A stretch of DNA of 64,000 bases from Solea solea (Eukaryota; Chordata; Actinopteri; Pleuronectiformes; Soleidae), in contig NC_081147.1 of NCBI RefSeq assembly GCF_958295425.1, forward strand, positions 825,690-889,689, written 5' to 3'. Each line of letters opens with the position of its first letter. Positions within the stretch are counted from its first letter, which is position 1. The position numbers and the translations under genes were made by a program. Shown one piece after another: positions 45,616-56,671 of this stretch. The notes below the pieces were generated by a model. The model had not been told where the DNA came from. It worked only from the letters and a program-made list of their open reading frames with translations, and made no database searches.

Positions 45616-45658
<43 letters not shown>
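45616..45658. repeat. (GT)n microsatellite
   Basis: About 21 uninterrupted units. Confidence 0.96.
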
Positions 45659-45660
<2 letters not shown>

Positions 45661-45762
45661 ACGAGCCTTATGAAATATTAAATATACCTCATATACCTCA
45701 CGCTGAACAATATCAATGTTTAACTCCGTGTTTAAGCCACATTTAAACTGCATGATCTACCG

Positions 45763-45815
45763 CGGCGGTTCTCAAACTGTGGTGCGTGTACCACCAGTGG
45801 TACGCCAGCTTCCTC
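45763..45815 (+). mobile_element. hAT-like transposon end (left-type)
   Basis: 'cggcggttctcaaactgtgg' followed by 'gcgtgtaccaccagtggtac' matches the style of hAT superfamily terminal repeats (CAGNGGTTCTCAAA). An inverted partner is at 48846-48900. The first bases differ from the usual CAG, and no 8-bp target duplication was found. Confidence 0.5.
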
Positions 45816-46279
45816 TGCTGGTACTCGGCGAACAAAGACTTGTGTGAGACAGAAAACCGAGGTCTGGTTTACAAGGACATTTTTTACTCTGTTGGTCTTT
45901 TATCATCGTGTAAAGTGACCGGCGCTCACACCGCCCCCGCCCCCCCCCCCACTGGGAACTTCCTGCTGTGATGAAGCCGTCTGCCTTGCTCTCCCTCCCT
46001 CCCTCGCTCTCCCTCCCTCACAACAGCGCAGTGAGGGGTGAAGAAGCAGAGATGTTTGGTAGTGAAGTGACAGAGGAGAGAGTTTCCCTCCACAGGTGAC
46101 ACCTGACGCCTCCACATCACTGCTGACACCGCTCTCTCTCTTTTTTTGCCACTTAAACGCCAAATTTTCTCCACAACAAATGAATAAAAAACCCCGTCTT
46201 CATGCTTCTTGCATGCAGTCGTAAACGAGGCTGGCATCATGGCTGGTGTCGGGCTGGTGTCAGGTTGGTACGAGTGAAG

Positions 46280-46316
46280 CAGGAGGAGGAGGAGGAGGAG
46301 GAGGAGGAGGAGGAGG
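46280..46316. repeat. (GGA)n microsatellite
   Basis: About twelve units. Confidence 0.95.
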
Positions 46317-46564
46317 CTTTGACAGCTGTCAGTGTTGCTTTCCTGTACAGAGCGTTTCAGGTGACAGTCAGCAGAGTGGAGCGGTCTGCAGCGCTGACAG
46401 CCGCCAGCTTCACCCACAAACACACAAAGATATTCTTCTTCTGCCAGGTTCAGACGAGAGGATCGCCCGTGAGCGGCGACGCCATCACCTGCTCACTGCT
46501 GCCACCACGCTGTCTGCAGGCGGAGCGAGGTACTGACTGGAAGGTGGAGAGAAATCATCTATAT

Positions 46565-46567
<3 letters not shown>

Positions 46568-46615
<48 letters not shown>

Positions 46616-46620
46616 TATAT
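46568..46620. repeat. (TA)n microsatellite
   Basis: About 26 units with one CACA interruption. Confidence 0.95.
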
Positions 46621-47034
46621 GCAGTGGAGTGTGTGTTTCCCTTTAATATGATCCCACCCTCTACTGGCTGACACCTGGAGGGCGGAGTCAGATCATCAGG
46701 TAGATGTGGCTCATCTGTGACAATCAGTTTTTCTTTTTTGTTTTAATGTAGAATTTAAATCTCGTTTTTTTCTTTCACTTTGAAATCTCGATACATTTGA
46801 TTCATAAATCTCTCTCTTTTTCTTCGTTTAAAGTACATAAACTTTGCCAAAAGACATATTTATTTGTCGTTTTCTGACATTTTTACATTCTCCTTTAATA
46901 AAAAACACTTTTTAACTTCTTGAACATTAAATCCCTGTAAGTTATTGAATTTAATAAAGAAAATGGTTGAAAACTAAAGAGTTAGTCAGTTTTTTCACAT
47001 TAAAAGTTTATTGAGTTCTGAGATCTTTTTGGAG

Positions 47035-47215
47035 TTGTGGGCGTGGCTTCATGTTCACACCCCTCCCCCCTCTCACACACACACCTGAGCTGCGTCTGCT
47101 CTGCAGTATAAAAGGATCAGATCAGACACATGGACTCTTCGTTTCTCTGCTTTTGTTCATTTTAAGTTTCCACTGTTGTTTTTTACCTGGACTCCAAAAT
47201 GTCAGAAACTGAACC
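47035..47215 (+). promoter_or_regulatory. Possible TATA-type RNA polymerase II promoter
   Basis: 'tataaaagg' at 47107-47115 is a strong TATA box. Upstream are a 'gggcgtggc' KLF/SP-type box (47039), a 'cacccctcccccc' run (about 47057-47070) and a 'cacctg' E-box (47091). Initiation would be expected near 47138. Downstream ATGs open only tiny frames (MDSSFLCFCSF; MSETEPSLVFKP). No gene can be assigned, so it could drive a non-coding RNA, a spliced gene with a short first exon, or nothing. Confidence 0.35.
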
Positions 47216-47984
47216 TTCTTTAGTGTTTAAACCTTAGAAATGGACGTTGACTGAGTCCTGATGCGTCCACATGAACACAATTACACCAATAAAATATCAT
47301 TTATTTGACTTTTGAAGAGATTGGAGCTTCAGGAACATGTTTTGCCACCAAAAAAGAGTTAGAAAGCAACTTAAAACGTGAATTAAATGAATACTTTGAG
47401 CTCTAAAAGAAAAACAAGCCGTGATTTTGATGCTATAAATCTCCAAAAAAGGATCTTGAAATAAAAATCTGAAATGTCTTAATCCTAGCTCCTCCCCCTC
47501 CTCGAGCAGCAGCGGCGGCAGCAGGAAGGTGGCGCTGGTCCAGGTCCATCACGGCACTAATCCACCATTCTTCCCGTGAATGGTGGATTAGCATAAACGC
47601 TTGGCACGGCGAGCGGACGCCGTCCTCCAGGAGAATCCGTGAGCCGCTCACTCCAGCTATTGTTGAGATTCACCTGTTGCCAGGGCGATGAGAATGGACG
47701 CGTTCCCCACGGCCGCGTCCCATTATGTAACGTACTTGGACTCCCCCCCCACGGGGGCGGGTCCGGTCGGGCGGGACGGTGAAGACGCTCGGTGCCAGGA
47801 AGCTTCTGGACTCGATTGACTCGTCGAGTGAGAGGTTTTCACTAAGGAGGGTTGGGATTCTCCCGCTGAGTCCACTTCAGTCCTGTAATTGTGTCGCTGC
47901 AGCGGCTTCCTCCTGCAGGTCAGAGGTCGTTCAGTCACTCGTGAAATTATACAAAACACAAAAGCGGTGAAACCCTGTGGGACA
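47216..47984. other. Non-coding stretch with a 14-bp hairpin
   Basis: 47470-47780 is repeat-free and mixed in composition. It contains the perfect inverted repeat listed separately. No coding frame is supported. Confidence 0.45.
47557..47591. repeat. Perfect 14-bp inverted repeat (hairpin)
   Basis: 'ctaatccaccattc' (47557-47570) pairs exactly with 'gaatggtggattag' (47578-47591) across 'ttcccgt'. TAATCC/GGATTA are OTX/PITX-type homeodomain sites, so the arms could also be a paired binding site. Confidence 0.93.
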
Positions 47985-48740
47985 AAGACAAAACTAAGTT
48001 GCACCAAATTCCACGAAACTTGGTGGAGACGTGTAACAGCCCAAGACGAACAAAAAAGTCCATCGGGACCATGGTCTCAACTCAACAGGAAGTCAGCCAT
48101 TTTGAATTTGGCGTCTATTTGCACAAAATTCGTCAAATTTGTGCGTTTATCGTACAAACATCAAAATATTCCGTCGGTGAATATCTTAGTTTGTACGTGC
48201 AGCATCAAAGATGAAAAGCTATTAAAAGGTCTTCGAAAGGGCGTGGCCACAGCAACCATTGGAATTTTTGCGAATTTTTCGTCCATTCACCACGAAACAG
48301 GAAGTGTCCTGTAACTTTTCTGTACGTTAACCGATTGGCTCGAAACGTCCGATGTGACACGAGAGAGCGACCCCGAACACGTCTGCAAACGCGAACTGCA
48401 CTCAGCAGGAAGTCGGCCATTTTGAAATTTGGCAAATTTGTGCGTTTTTGTAAATGAACAAACTTGCGATAATCGCACAGACGTGAATGCAAGATGCGTC
48501 AATTTGTAAGTGACACATCAGAGATGAAAAGTTATCAAAAGGTTTTGCAGATTTGAAAGGGGCGTGGCCATGGCAACTGTTGGAATTTGAGGCAATTTAG
48601 TTCATTCGCCACGAAACAGGAAGTGGTCTATAACTTTGCCGCACATTAACCGATCTGCTCAAAACTTCACAAGTGAAATCAGAGACCTGGCCAGAACACA
48701 TCCGCACATGAAAACTGAGTATAGCGCCACCTGCTGTCGC
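47985..48740 (+). repeat. Family B dispersed repeat, longest copy
   Basis: 'aagttgcaccaaattccacg', 'aacttggtggagacgtgtaa', 'gtgcgtttatcgtacaaaca' and 'gaaagggcgtggccacagca', followed by a second related run from 48396 ('aggaagtcggccattttgaa', 'ggggcgtggccatggcaact'). The copy therefore contains two tandem sub-units of about 300 bp. It ends near 'tagcgccacctgctgtcgca'. The 141-codon frame across it is not a gene. Confidence 0.8.
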
Positions 48741-48845
48741 ACAATGCTACTTAATTATAGCAATTAAATAATTATTTAATTATTATTAAATGTATTCCAC
48801 TCCGATCACACACCCTGCTTCATAAAGTAAAACATAATTTCTGAC

Positions 48846-48900
48846 TTTCTTCCCAAGTACCACCAGAGAGATCTCACGTACCACAGTTTGAGAACCACGG
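48846..48900 (-). mobile_element. hAT-like transposon end (right-type)
   Basis: 'cccaagtaccaccagagaga' and 'ccacagtttgagaaccacgg' are the inverted counterpart of 45763-45815. With that end it would bound about 3.1 kb containing microsatellites and a family B copy but no transposase, so either a composite of nested insertions or two unrelated termini. Confidence 0.5.
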
Positions 48901-50815
48901 CCTCCACAAACGTTTGTCCTTCTTTCACGTCTTCAGTGCAGTCGGAGGAGAACGTGGATAAATCAGCGGTGCACGCGTCTGCGTCCGCCTGAATCCGCTC
49001 CCCGGCACCAAATCCTGTTTATCGCAATTTAGGGTCGGAGCGTCGCCGCGGTGATGAGAATTATGGCGGCGCTTGACGTGGACGCGTCGTTACTCAGAGG
49101 GCGGCCGCGGGACGGCCTCCGAGTAGCTCCATCTTTTATACGCGGAGGGGAAATTGCATATTGATTGCAATCTGTGCATGTTTGTGAGCGTGTGTGTGTG
49201 TGTGTGTGTGTTGTCGGATCTGATGATGAGCCAGAACATAAGGATGATAAAAGGAGGCGGATTTTCCTACGGAAGCAAAATAAAAGCAGATCCGTATCAG
49301 GAAAGAAACCAGAACCAGAACAATAAACCACCGTGTATCGTCAAAACAATATAACACACAGAGGTTAATTGCTTTTACGATGTACAAATATTGTTAGATC
49401 AATACAAAATATGTATATTCTCACAATAAAAATGGTTTATAGAACTGTTTTTTTTTGTGAACGTAGAAGCAGCAATTCATTTAATTATGTGTCCCTAATA
49501 AAGTGGCCAGCGAGTACATAACGAGCATGTGTTACACAACAAAGCTGCAGAAACACAGCAGATCAAAGCAGAGACACATGAAAAACAACGGAAAACAAGT
49601 GACTTCAAACCTGTTTGAACAAAAGCAGCCTAACCTCCGTCCTTTGTCCTCATTAACGGGGACGCGTCGTCTTTGAAGGCCTCGGCACAGACGCGCCGCG
49701 TCCTCTGGGGGCGTTCGTTTCCGACGTCCTCACAGATCCCCAAAAATATCCCGGCGCCGTCCCCGCTGTGCCGCGCTCGCAGACAGACACATGAGAGCGA
49801 GAACAGAGCCGGCGCCACGCTGTGAAATCCGAAAACACTCAAAGCTGCCGCCGAAAATAAAATAACGTGGAAAAAAAGGAAATGAGAATGAGAGGCGGCG
49901 TGTTCAGACCTGGAAGGATGTCAGCGCGGCGCAGCTCGGACTGAAGTGTGACGTACAAAGAACTCCTGGTTCCTCTCGCGTTTATTCTGTTCCTCCAGCA
50001 TCGGCTCCTTTCTTTTGTCTTTTAATAAGAGAAATATGAAGTTCATCTGTCACACTCAAACTTTCTTGTCTCTTCTTACAATGAAAGTTTGTGATTTGCA
50101 TCATTTTCTTCACTCACGACTGAAGTCTGGTCATTTTTACTGACGACGCAGTCAAAAGTCTATCTATTCTCTATTTTTTAAGTGTTTTTATGTATTTAAT
50201 CTAATCTTTGTATATTATCTTTAATTTACCGACTCTGAAAATGTTGTGTCTCACTTTGAAAACAAAGAAAATCAAAATCAATTTAAGACGCCGGAGTAAA
50301 AATCCCGCTGTCAGACACAGATGTGACAGTCGCTGTGATCGGCGTCACCGTGGTAACCACCGAACACATTATCATCCAGGTGATCGCAGGTACGACAGAA
50401 TAACCCACTCACATCTTTTTATTTGTGAGATTTCTGACAAAACGACAGGAGAAGATTATAATAAAACTCTAATAAAAATGCAGAGTGTGATACAGAAGAA
50501 GAAGACGACAAAGAGAAGAATAGACCAGTCAGTGTGGTGAAAGAGACGAGACACAGTGACCCTGACCTGAGAGTGGTGGAGTTTTTCTCTGCTGAAGTTT
50601 GTACAATAAAATACTTCTTTTTATATTTATATAAATATGATTTTATTTCACAAACTGAGAATGAAGTAAATAATTCTCCATGGTCTGGAGCTGTGGGACG
50701 TTCAAGGTTCAGCTTTATTGTGTCAGTATATTTATATATGTATCATTTTGAAATTATTTGTGGGTCTGAATCATTTATTCAAGGCTTTTGTGTCTTTTCA
50801 TTTTATTTTGAAAAG
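48901..50815. other. Non-coding stretch
   Basis: (GT)n at 49190-49212. 'cctaataaagtggccagcga' at about 49495 is shared with 8256. 49640-49860 is CG-rich and open on both strands. A 110-codon basic frame (50208-50540) and a 104-codon frame (50534-50848) have no recognisable features. No gene is called. Confidence 0.45.
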
Positions 50816-50897
50816 CTGTTAGTCCGTCTGCTTCCGGGTTTTTCTTGATCACGGAAGTGGTTCATATCTAAAGTCTTACACAGAAGCGTTGGTAAGT
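50816..50897 (+). promoter_or_regulatory. Possible ETS-type promoter with first-exon donor
   Basis: 'cttccggg' (50830) and 'cggaagtg' (50852) are inverted ETS/GABP-type sites, frequent in TATA-less promoters. About 35 bp later 'gcgttg|gtaagtag' (GT near 50891) is a good splice donor. The arrangement suggests a short untranslated first exon of a plus-strand gene whose body is not visible in the window. The downstream LINE relics would then be intronic. Confidence 0.3.
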
Positions 50898-51332
50898 AGC
50901 AGCAGTTGCTAACGATGTTTAGTTAATAAATACACATGTTTTGTTTGTTTACCGCACTGTTAGCACCCAGCTATCAGTCATAGGAGTGTTAATTAGCGCT
51001 CGCGATTAGCGCTCGGCTAGTATTTCCGCTAGCATTTCCGCTAGCTCCCGTCAGCACTGTTGGTTAGCGCTGGGCTAACTCTGTTAGCATTCTCTGCTAT
51101 TAATGTTAGCCAAGACCGCAGTACTTAATCAGTTGGGTCTGCTGTGTTTTATGTAATTCAACTTTATAAAAAAGGGACATTTTCATTGCTTCTTTATTTA
51201 AAAGAATCAGTGTTTGTTAATTGGAAAAATGAAAGTAGCCATTTGAAAGTTACAGATTTATTGATGTTGTTATTATATGTAACTTTTTGTATTTGATGTA
51301 ATTGTTGTTTCAGGTTTATCACCTGTGGTCAC
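50898..51332. other. Non-coding stretch rich in 'gctag/gttagc' motifs
   Basis: From 50958 to 51110 the sequence repeats short variants of 'ttagcgct', 'ttccgctagc' and 'gttagc'. These are degenerate and not a clean array. Confidence 0.5.
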
Positions 51333-51590
51333 CTGCAGTACTGGTCCTGGCAAGGTCCGTGTTTATGACGAGAAACACTGTAAAGTGAGTTTTACACCAC
51401 ATACTGTACGTTACACGTTTTGATTTGTGGTGTTCCCCAAGGCTCAGGTCTAGTCCCATACTTTTTTAAACAACTCTCTTTTTCAGTTGTTTTTAGGTTT
51501 ATTTGAGTCGCTAATTCAAATCTTGGTCCTTAACCAGTTCCTTTAGAAATGAGGTTCGACCTCTTTAGGACCAGGAGTTGGTCCATAGGG
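51333..51590 (+). mobile_element. LINE reverse-transcriptase relic, copy 1
   Basis: Conceptual frame at about 51423-51464 reads ICGVPQGSGLVPYF, a decayed form of the GVPQGSxLGPxLF motif of non-LTR retrotransposon reverse transcriptase. The flanking blocks 'ctggtcctggcaaggtc' and 'ttacaccacatactgtac' recur in copy 2. The frame is broken on both sides, so this is a pseudogenic fragment. Confidence 0.65.
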
Positions 51591-51596
51591 CTCCTG

Positions 51597-51815
51597 GTCC
51601 TGGCAAGGTCAGTGTTTTGACCTTTAGAAAAGGTCCTAAAGTTACTTTTACACCACATATGTTACACATTTTGATTTGTGGTGTTCCTCAAGGCTCAACT
51701 CTAGGTCCCATACTAATTTTTTGTACTAATTCAAATCTCGGTACTGAACCAGTTTCTCAGAAATTAGGTTTGACCGCTGTAGGACCAGGTTTTGGTCTCC
51801 ACGCGGACTAGGGTC
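51597..51815 (+). mobile_element. LINE reverse-transcriptase relic, copy 2
   Basis: The frame at 51674-51721 reads ICGVPQGSTLGPILIF, a near-perfect reverse-transcriptase motif within a 77-codon open stretch. The flanks repeat copy 1 in the same order about 250 bp away. The two are tandem duplicates of one truncated LINE fragment rather than separate insertions. The clade cannot be fixed from so short a piece. Confidence 0.7.
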
Positions 51816-53103
51816 CTAAAGAGGTAACAAATACAAACAAATATGTTGTAACAGAAAATGCTAGTTTGTGATATCGTAAAAAAAAAGTGGTATCTTCCGG
51901 ACACAAACTCACAGACTCTTCATTTTTGTCATCAACTCTCAGTTAATTGTAAAAAATGTGTTGGAATCTCCGTCATGTTTTCCGACCGAGTCGCGCCGGA
52001 GTCGTAGTCTTGTAACAAAAGCTGTTGTTGTTGTTAAACTTGTTGTTTGTGCAGATTTTGGCTTCACACTGTGTTGACGCTGTAGAACATGGAGCTCATT
52101 AAGCAACACAAACAAGACTTTCACTCTCAGTGTGTGTGTGTGTGTGTGTGTGTGAAAAGTTTCACAGACGAGTCGATGGCCAGTTTTTGTGTTTTCGCGC
52201 AGGTTAATGAGGCGGATTCAGAGAAACTGGCGGCCATTTTGATGTCACTGCACGTTTCTTTGTGTGTTTTTGTTCAGAAGGTTTTTCTTTCTTAAAGTTA
52301 AGGACTAAATCCTTGTTTACACTGTGTGTGTCCATGGATTTCTATAGTTACAGGCCACGCCCCCCGGGAAAAACAAAATGGACGACATAAATGGGTTAAA
52401 CTTTCATCAGATTTTTAAACGGTCGTCTTTCACCGTGTTCATCGTTTACCGCGTCGTCTCTGGATCTTCATCATCATCGGTGTCAACACGGGTGCTTTTA
52501 TTCTGAAAAACAACAAACATCGACATTTAATGTTGTATTATCAGTGTTTGACTTCCTGTCCCTGACGAGCCACAAAGACGGAGCAAAGAGAAGAGGTTTT
52601 TTAACAAGATATGAAGTAGTTTTCTTTACAGATGAAAGCAGCACTTTACAACTCTGAAATAAGAGAAATACGAAACACTATGATATAAAAGCAAACTATA
52701 CGTGAACAGCTGTTAAAACTAGTTAAAATATTACAATACAGTGTTAAGTGGTTGTCATCGCTCTCATTATATTCATTCTTAAACCTCTTGTCGAGAACAG
52801 AAACTAAGACCTGATAGAAATACAGAATAATATTAAAAGTATAAGTGAAAACAAGAAAAATGACGATTCATCTCAAAAAACACAATCAATCACGTACATA
52901 TTTTAATATCTTTAGTCTTTGTAATCGTTGAAATGATATAAATCTGGTGTAAATGTGTAAAAAACCCACATGTGACTGTAAGAGAGGAGGTTTATTTCAG
53001 AGACGGGAAGTTAAACGAGGTCAGAACGTCCTGTAACTGCAGCAGGTGACGCGGGAACATCGTCTTCCCGATCACACGCTTCGATCTTCTCAGCTTCTCC
53101 TCT

Positions 53104-53106
<3 letters not shown>
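51816..53106. other. AT-rich non-coding stretch
   Basis: (GT)n at 52131-52154. Otherwise unique, with no supported frame. Confidence 0.5.

Positions 53107-53140
<34 letters not shown>
53107..53140. repeat. (CAG)n microsatellite
   Basis: Eleven uninterrupted CAG units. On the minus strand it would encode polyalanine at the end of a short unsupported frame. Confidence 0.95.
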
Positions 53141-53778
53141 TTTTTGCTTTAAAGAAGCATCAGAAGGGAAATGGAGCTCCTGTCCACGGTGGACTGAGAG
53201 CAGATCATTCACAGGAGGAGATACAGACGAGACCTGCCTGGACCAAGTGAGGAGGAGAGAAAAGAAAATTGATGGCAGGAAGGGCGGCATAAACACGACA
53301 ACGGGTGCTTCTGCTCCGGCTCAAATGAAAATCCAATTTCAGAGAAGGACTTGTGGAGAGAAGAAGAGGAAGAGGAGGAAGAGGAGAAACACACACAGAA
53401 AAGACGAGCAAAAAAATAGTCTGGTGGTGAAAGGAGCTGCAAATCCTGAGGGCCTGAGGAGAGACAATGATCTTCAATTACCAGCTACTCTGTTCTCAAT
53501 TTTAGACAAGAGCAGAGGGAGAAATGAAGGAAAACGAGACGAGGAGGAGGAGGAGGAGGAGGAGGGAGGGAGGTGAAGAAGTGTGTGTGTGTGTGTGTGT
53601 GGAGGGAGATATTAGAGACGAGGAAAAACACAAATGAGAAAGAGAAACAGACGTAATTAGAGGATGAAAAAAACCATCTTTGGTCCTGGTGTTAATACGT
53701 TTGCTGTAAACTGAGAAAACAAGAGAGTTTTTTTGCCGTCAGAGTCAAACACACAACACAAATCTGTGAAAACACGTC
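53141..53778. other. Purine-rich non-coding stretch
   Basis: (GGA)n at 53540-53573 and (GT)n at 53581-53602. The 109-codon plus frame (53247-53576) is dominated by K, R and E from purine-rich sequence and is not called. Confidence 0.5.
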
Positions 53779-54165
53779 TTTAATACATTATTTATGTCAG
53801 TTTGAATCTGCGCTATCTTAAAAACTAAGTTTGTAAAACCGCTCACTCTGCCACACCAAACCCCAGAGAGGAAATCACTGATTTTAACGTCACACACACA
53901 GGAAGTTGTTGAATAACAGTCAGAACAGGAACTTCAAATGTCTTATTTAGCAGAATTTGGCTTTTGAAATGTTTAGTTCAGATTAACCTCAGTGACACAA
54001 AGTGACCACACGAGGCAGCAGTGGCCCAGCAGCTCCTAAAATCACTGGTTTTCTCTATGGGCTTTGGTGTGGGAGAGTGAGTGGTTTACAAACGTCTGTC
54101 TCACAGTGAGATAAAGACGCGAACATCGTAGACTTAGACTGACGTGGATTTTATGACACAGGTCA
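53779..54165 (-). repeat. Family A element, inverted, near-complete
   Basis: Arm 'ttatgtcagtttgaatctgc', core read in reverse ('cctcagtgacacaaagtgac', 'acgaggcagcagtggcccag'), then arm 'tttctctatgggctttggtg' to 'gactgacgtggattttatga'. One of three inverted copies. Confidence 0.87.
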
Positions 54166-55124
54166 GTAACCCGAACAGTTAAATGTGGTTAAATTCATGT
54201 TGTTGTTGTTTTTTAAATAAGCTAATTTAAATAGAATTAAAGCCGTTCTTTCAGGGTTAATGAGGATTGTCTGTGTTGGTATTGTCCTTTTCTCCGGGTG
54301 TAAAACATCCCGTTTCCCCCGCGCCGCCGTCGTCTTTATGTTGCTGATGTATTCTCGCGCTGACTGGACGCCGGAGCGTTGCCAGGCTAATTGCTGGCAG
54401 ATAAACAGAACAGCGTCTTTCCACCATAAAAACATTTATTCTTATTTTCTATTTTTTCATGACTCCAGAGTTTGTGGCAGTTACCTGAGAGGAGTTTTTT
54501 TCCTCTTCTTCAGAAGACAGGAGGCTTTAAAGTGGATGTTTACCCCGCTGATCGCTCGCCGGGTCATCATTGTCCTAATTAAACCGCCGGAGTATTAATA
54601 GATTTCTGACTTCCTGTCAGTGTGTTGTTGTTTTTTTCTGCGCAGGAACAAACAAAGTGCTTTCAGATTTATCGCCAACTGTCATGTTAGCTCTCGCAGT
54701 GAAGGCGAGTCCTGCTGGGAAGCTTCACATCAAACGCCCCCCCCCCCCCCCCGTCAGAAACACCTTTAATTACTCTCCGTCTCTGCCGCGGCGCTGAAAG
54801 CCTCACCGCTGTGTTCTTGGCTCTGCCGTCGTCTCAGTTCGTCCGTCTGGATCTGATTCAAGCTCCTCCGTGTCTCCTGCTCGTCCTCCACCACCTCGCT
54901 CCCTCGCCGCTTTTCTTCTTTGTTTTTAAATTTAAATGAGCTCTAACTGGCACGGAAGCTCAAAGGCGGCGAGTACATTTATACGGCGGCGAGAAGGAAG
55001 AGGTAAAAATACACAAGTAAAGGCCACAAACAACAGCAAAGACGTGTCTGCGGGAAACTTTCTCGTCATTCAAGCTTTTACACGTGGATTATCTTTCCAT
55101 TCACACGTTCATGACAAAATGTTC
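54166..55124. other. Non-coding stretch with a possible conserved block
   Basis: 54280-54460 is unique, with 'gttgccaggctaattgctgg' and 'cagataaacagaacagcgtc'; a weak conserved-element candidate. A run of 16 C lies at 54737-54752. The 112-codon frame 54260-54598 is not protein-like. Confidence 0.35.
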
Positions 55125-55935
55125 TGTATTTATTTACAGTCGCACTTTTCTCTCAAACGTTTGCCTTTCCACCCACGGTCTGGTTTTCCATGGCTTCATA
55201 GCTCCTCCTCAATGTGGGCGGAGTCATTATATCACGGCTGCGTGAGACCACGGTGACGTGGTTTTCTACGCGACGCAAACACAAACTAGCAACTTGTAAA
55301 GCAGTTGTTTTGGGTGAAACTGAATCATTAGAATCAGTTGATTCATATCGTAGCATGGCTTAAATATCGTGATAATATTGTATCGAGGCTTAAATATCAA
55401 AGCGTATCTTAAAATATCGTGACACTATCATGACTTAAATATCGTGATAATTTTGGGACTTAAATATTGTGACTTAAATATTGTGATAATGTCATGATTA
55501 TATTGTATCGGGACTTAAATATCGTGATAATATTGTGACTTAAATATCTTGATAATATCACGATTATATTGTATTGGGACTTAAATATCGTGATAATATT
55601 GTGACTAAAATATCATGATAAAATTGTGTCGAGGCTTAAATATCATGATCATATCGTGACTTAAATATTGTGACTTAAATATCATGATAAAATTGTGTCG
55701 AGGCTTAAATATCATGATAATATCATGATTATATTGTATCGGGACTTAAATATCGTGATAATATTGTGACTTAAATATCGTGATAATATCATGATTATAT
55801 TGTATCGGGACTTAAATATCGTGACTTAAATATCATGATAATATCCTGACATAAACATCGTGACATAAATATCGTGACATTATTATTTATAGTAAAAGTT
55901 TGATTGTGTACGATGGATTTTCTCCTCCGCACTGA
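55125..55935 (+). repeat. Family D element with internal satellite, copy 2
   Basis: 'catagctcctcctcaatgtg', 'aaagcagttgttttgggtga' and 'gtgacgtggttttctacgcg' lie before about 530 bp of 'ttaaatatcgtgataatatt' type units (55345-55880). After them comes 'attgtgtacgatggattttc'. Units here are longer than in copy 1, with 'ataat' spacers and 'ttgtatcgggac' sub-repeats, so the internal satellites evolved separately. Confidence 0.8.
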
Positions 55936-56640
55936 TTTACGTCACTTTTTTCTTCGCTCAGTTCTAACTCAGCTTGACTCATCACGTTGTTTTTCCATGA
56001 CTTCATAGCTCCTCCTCCTCCTTTGTTTCCATCAAAAAGCGTTCAGTGACTCTCTGGAGTGAAGATGAAGTTAAAGATGTTCAGAAACTGCTGCTCTCCA
56101 CCAGGGGGCGTTTTAAGGATCATGTAGTTTTTTTTAGATATATCGGTCGATCTGTTTGAATTAAACACGTTCTGTTCTGTTGTTCCTCATCTGTGGAGAT
56201 AAACAAAGTCAAATTTGAAATTATGATTCTGTAAATATATTTGAAGCCACTTAAATATCCAAACGACTTATCCCTAAAACTAAATGGAGTTTATAAATAA
56301 CTACTCTGTGGTTAATAAGAATAAATAAGTAAATCATTTCTTATTCTTGTGTCTCTTCACACTTTACAGCCGTGGAAAAGCGCTTATTTTTCCCGCCTCC
56401 TTTTTTTTATTATCACCACTTTCATTCTGTTAATATCATGAGGGAGTTTTGTTGAAATTGTTATTTTTTCCTCATTAAGCCACTTCCACATTAACGTTCC
56501 TCCCATCTGAGACGAGCGCTGCAGATCATTTTTACACAAAAACACACGCAGCACTAATTAAGTCGACTGTGCACATTACATTTCCTCTTTATTTCCTCCT
56601 AACGTGGCACTTATTATATTATTTTGTCTTTGCTTTAATG

Positions 56641-56671
<31 letters not shown>

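Larger units (their letters stand above)
45816..47034. other. Non-coding stretch with simple repeats
   Basis: A C-rich run at 45939-45951, (GGA)n at 46280-46316 and (TA)n at 46568-46620. Frames of 149 and 165 codons run through the GGA tract (poly-E or poly-L) and are not called. Confidence 0.5.
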
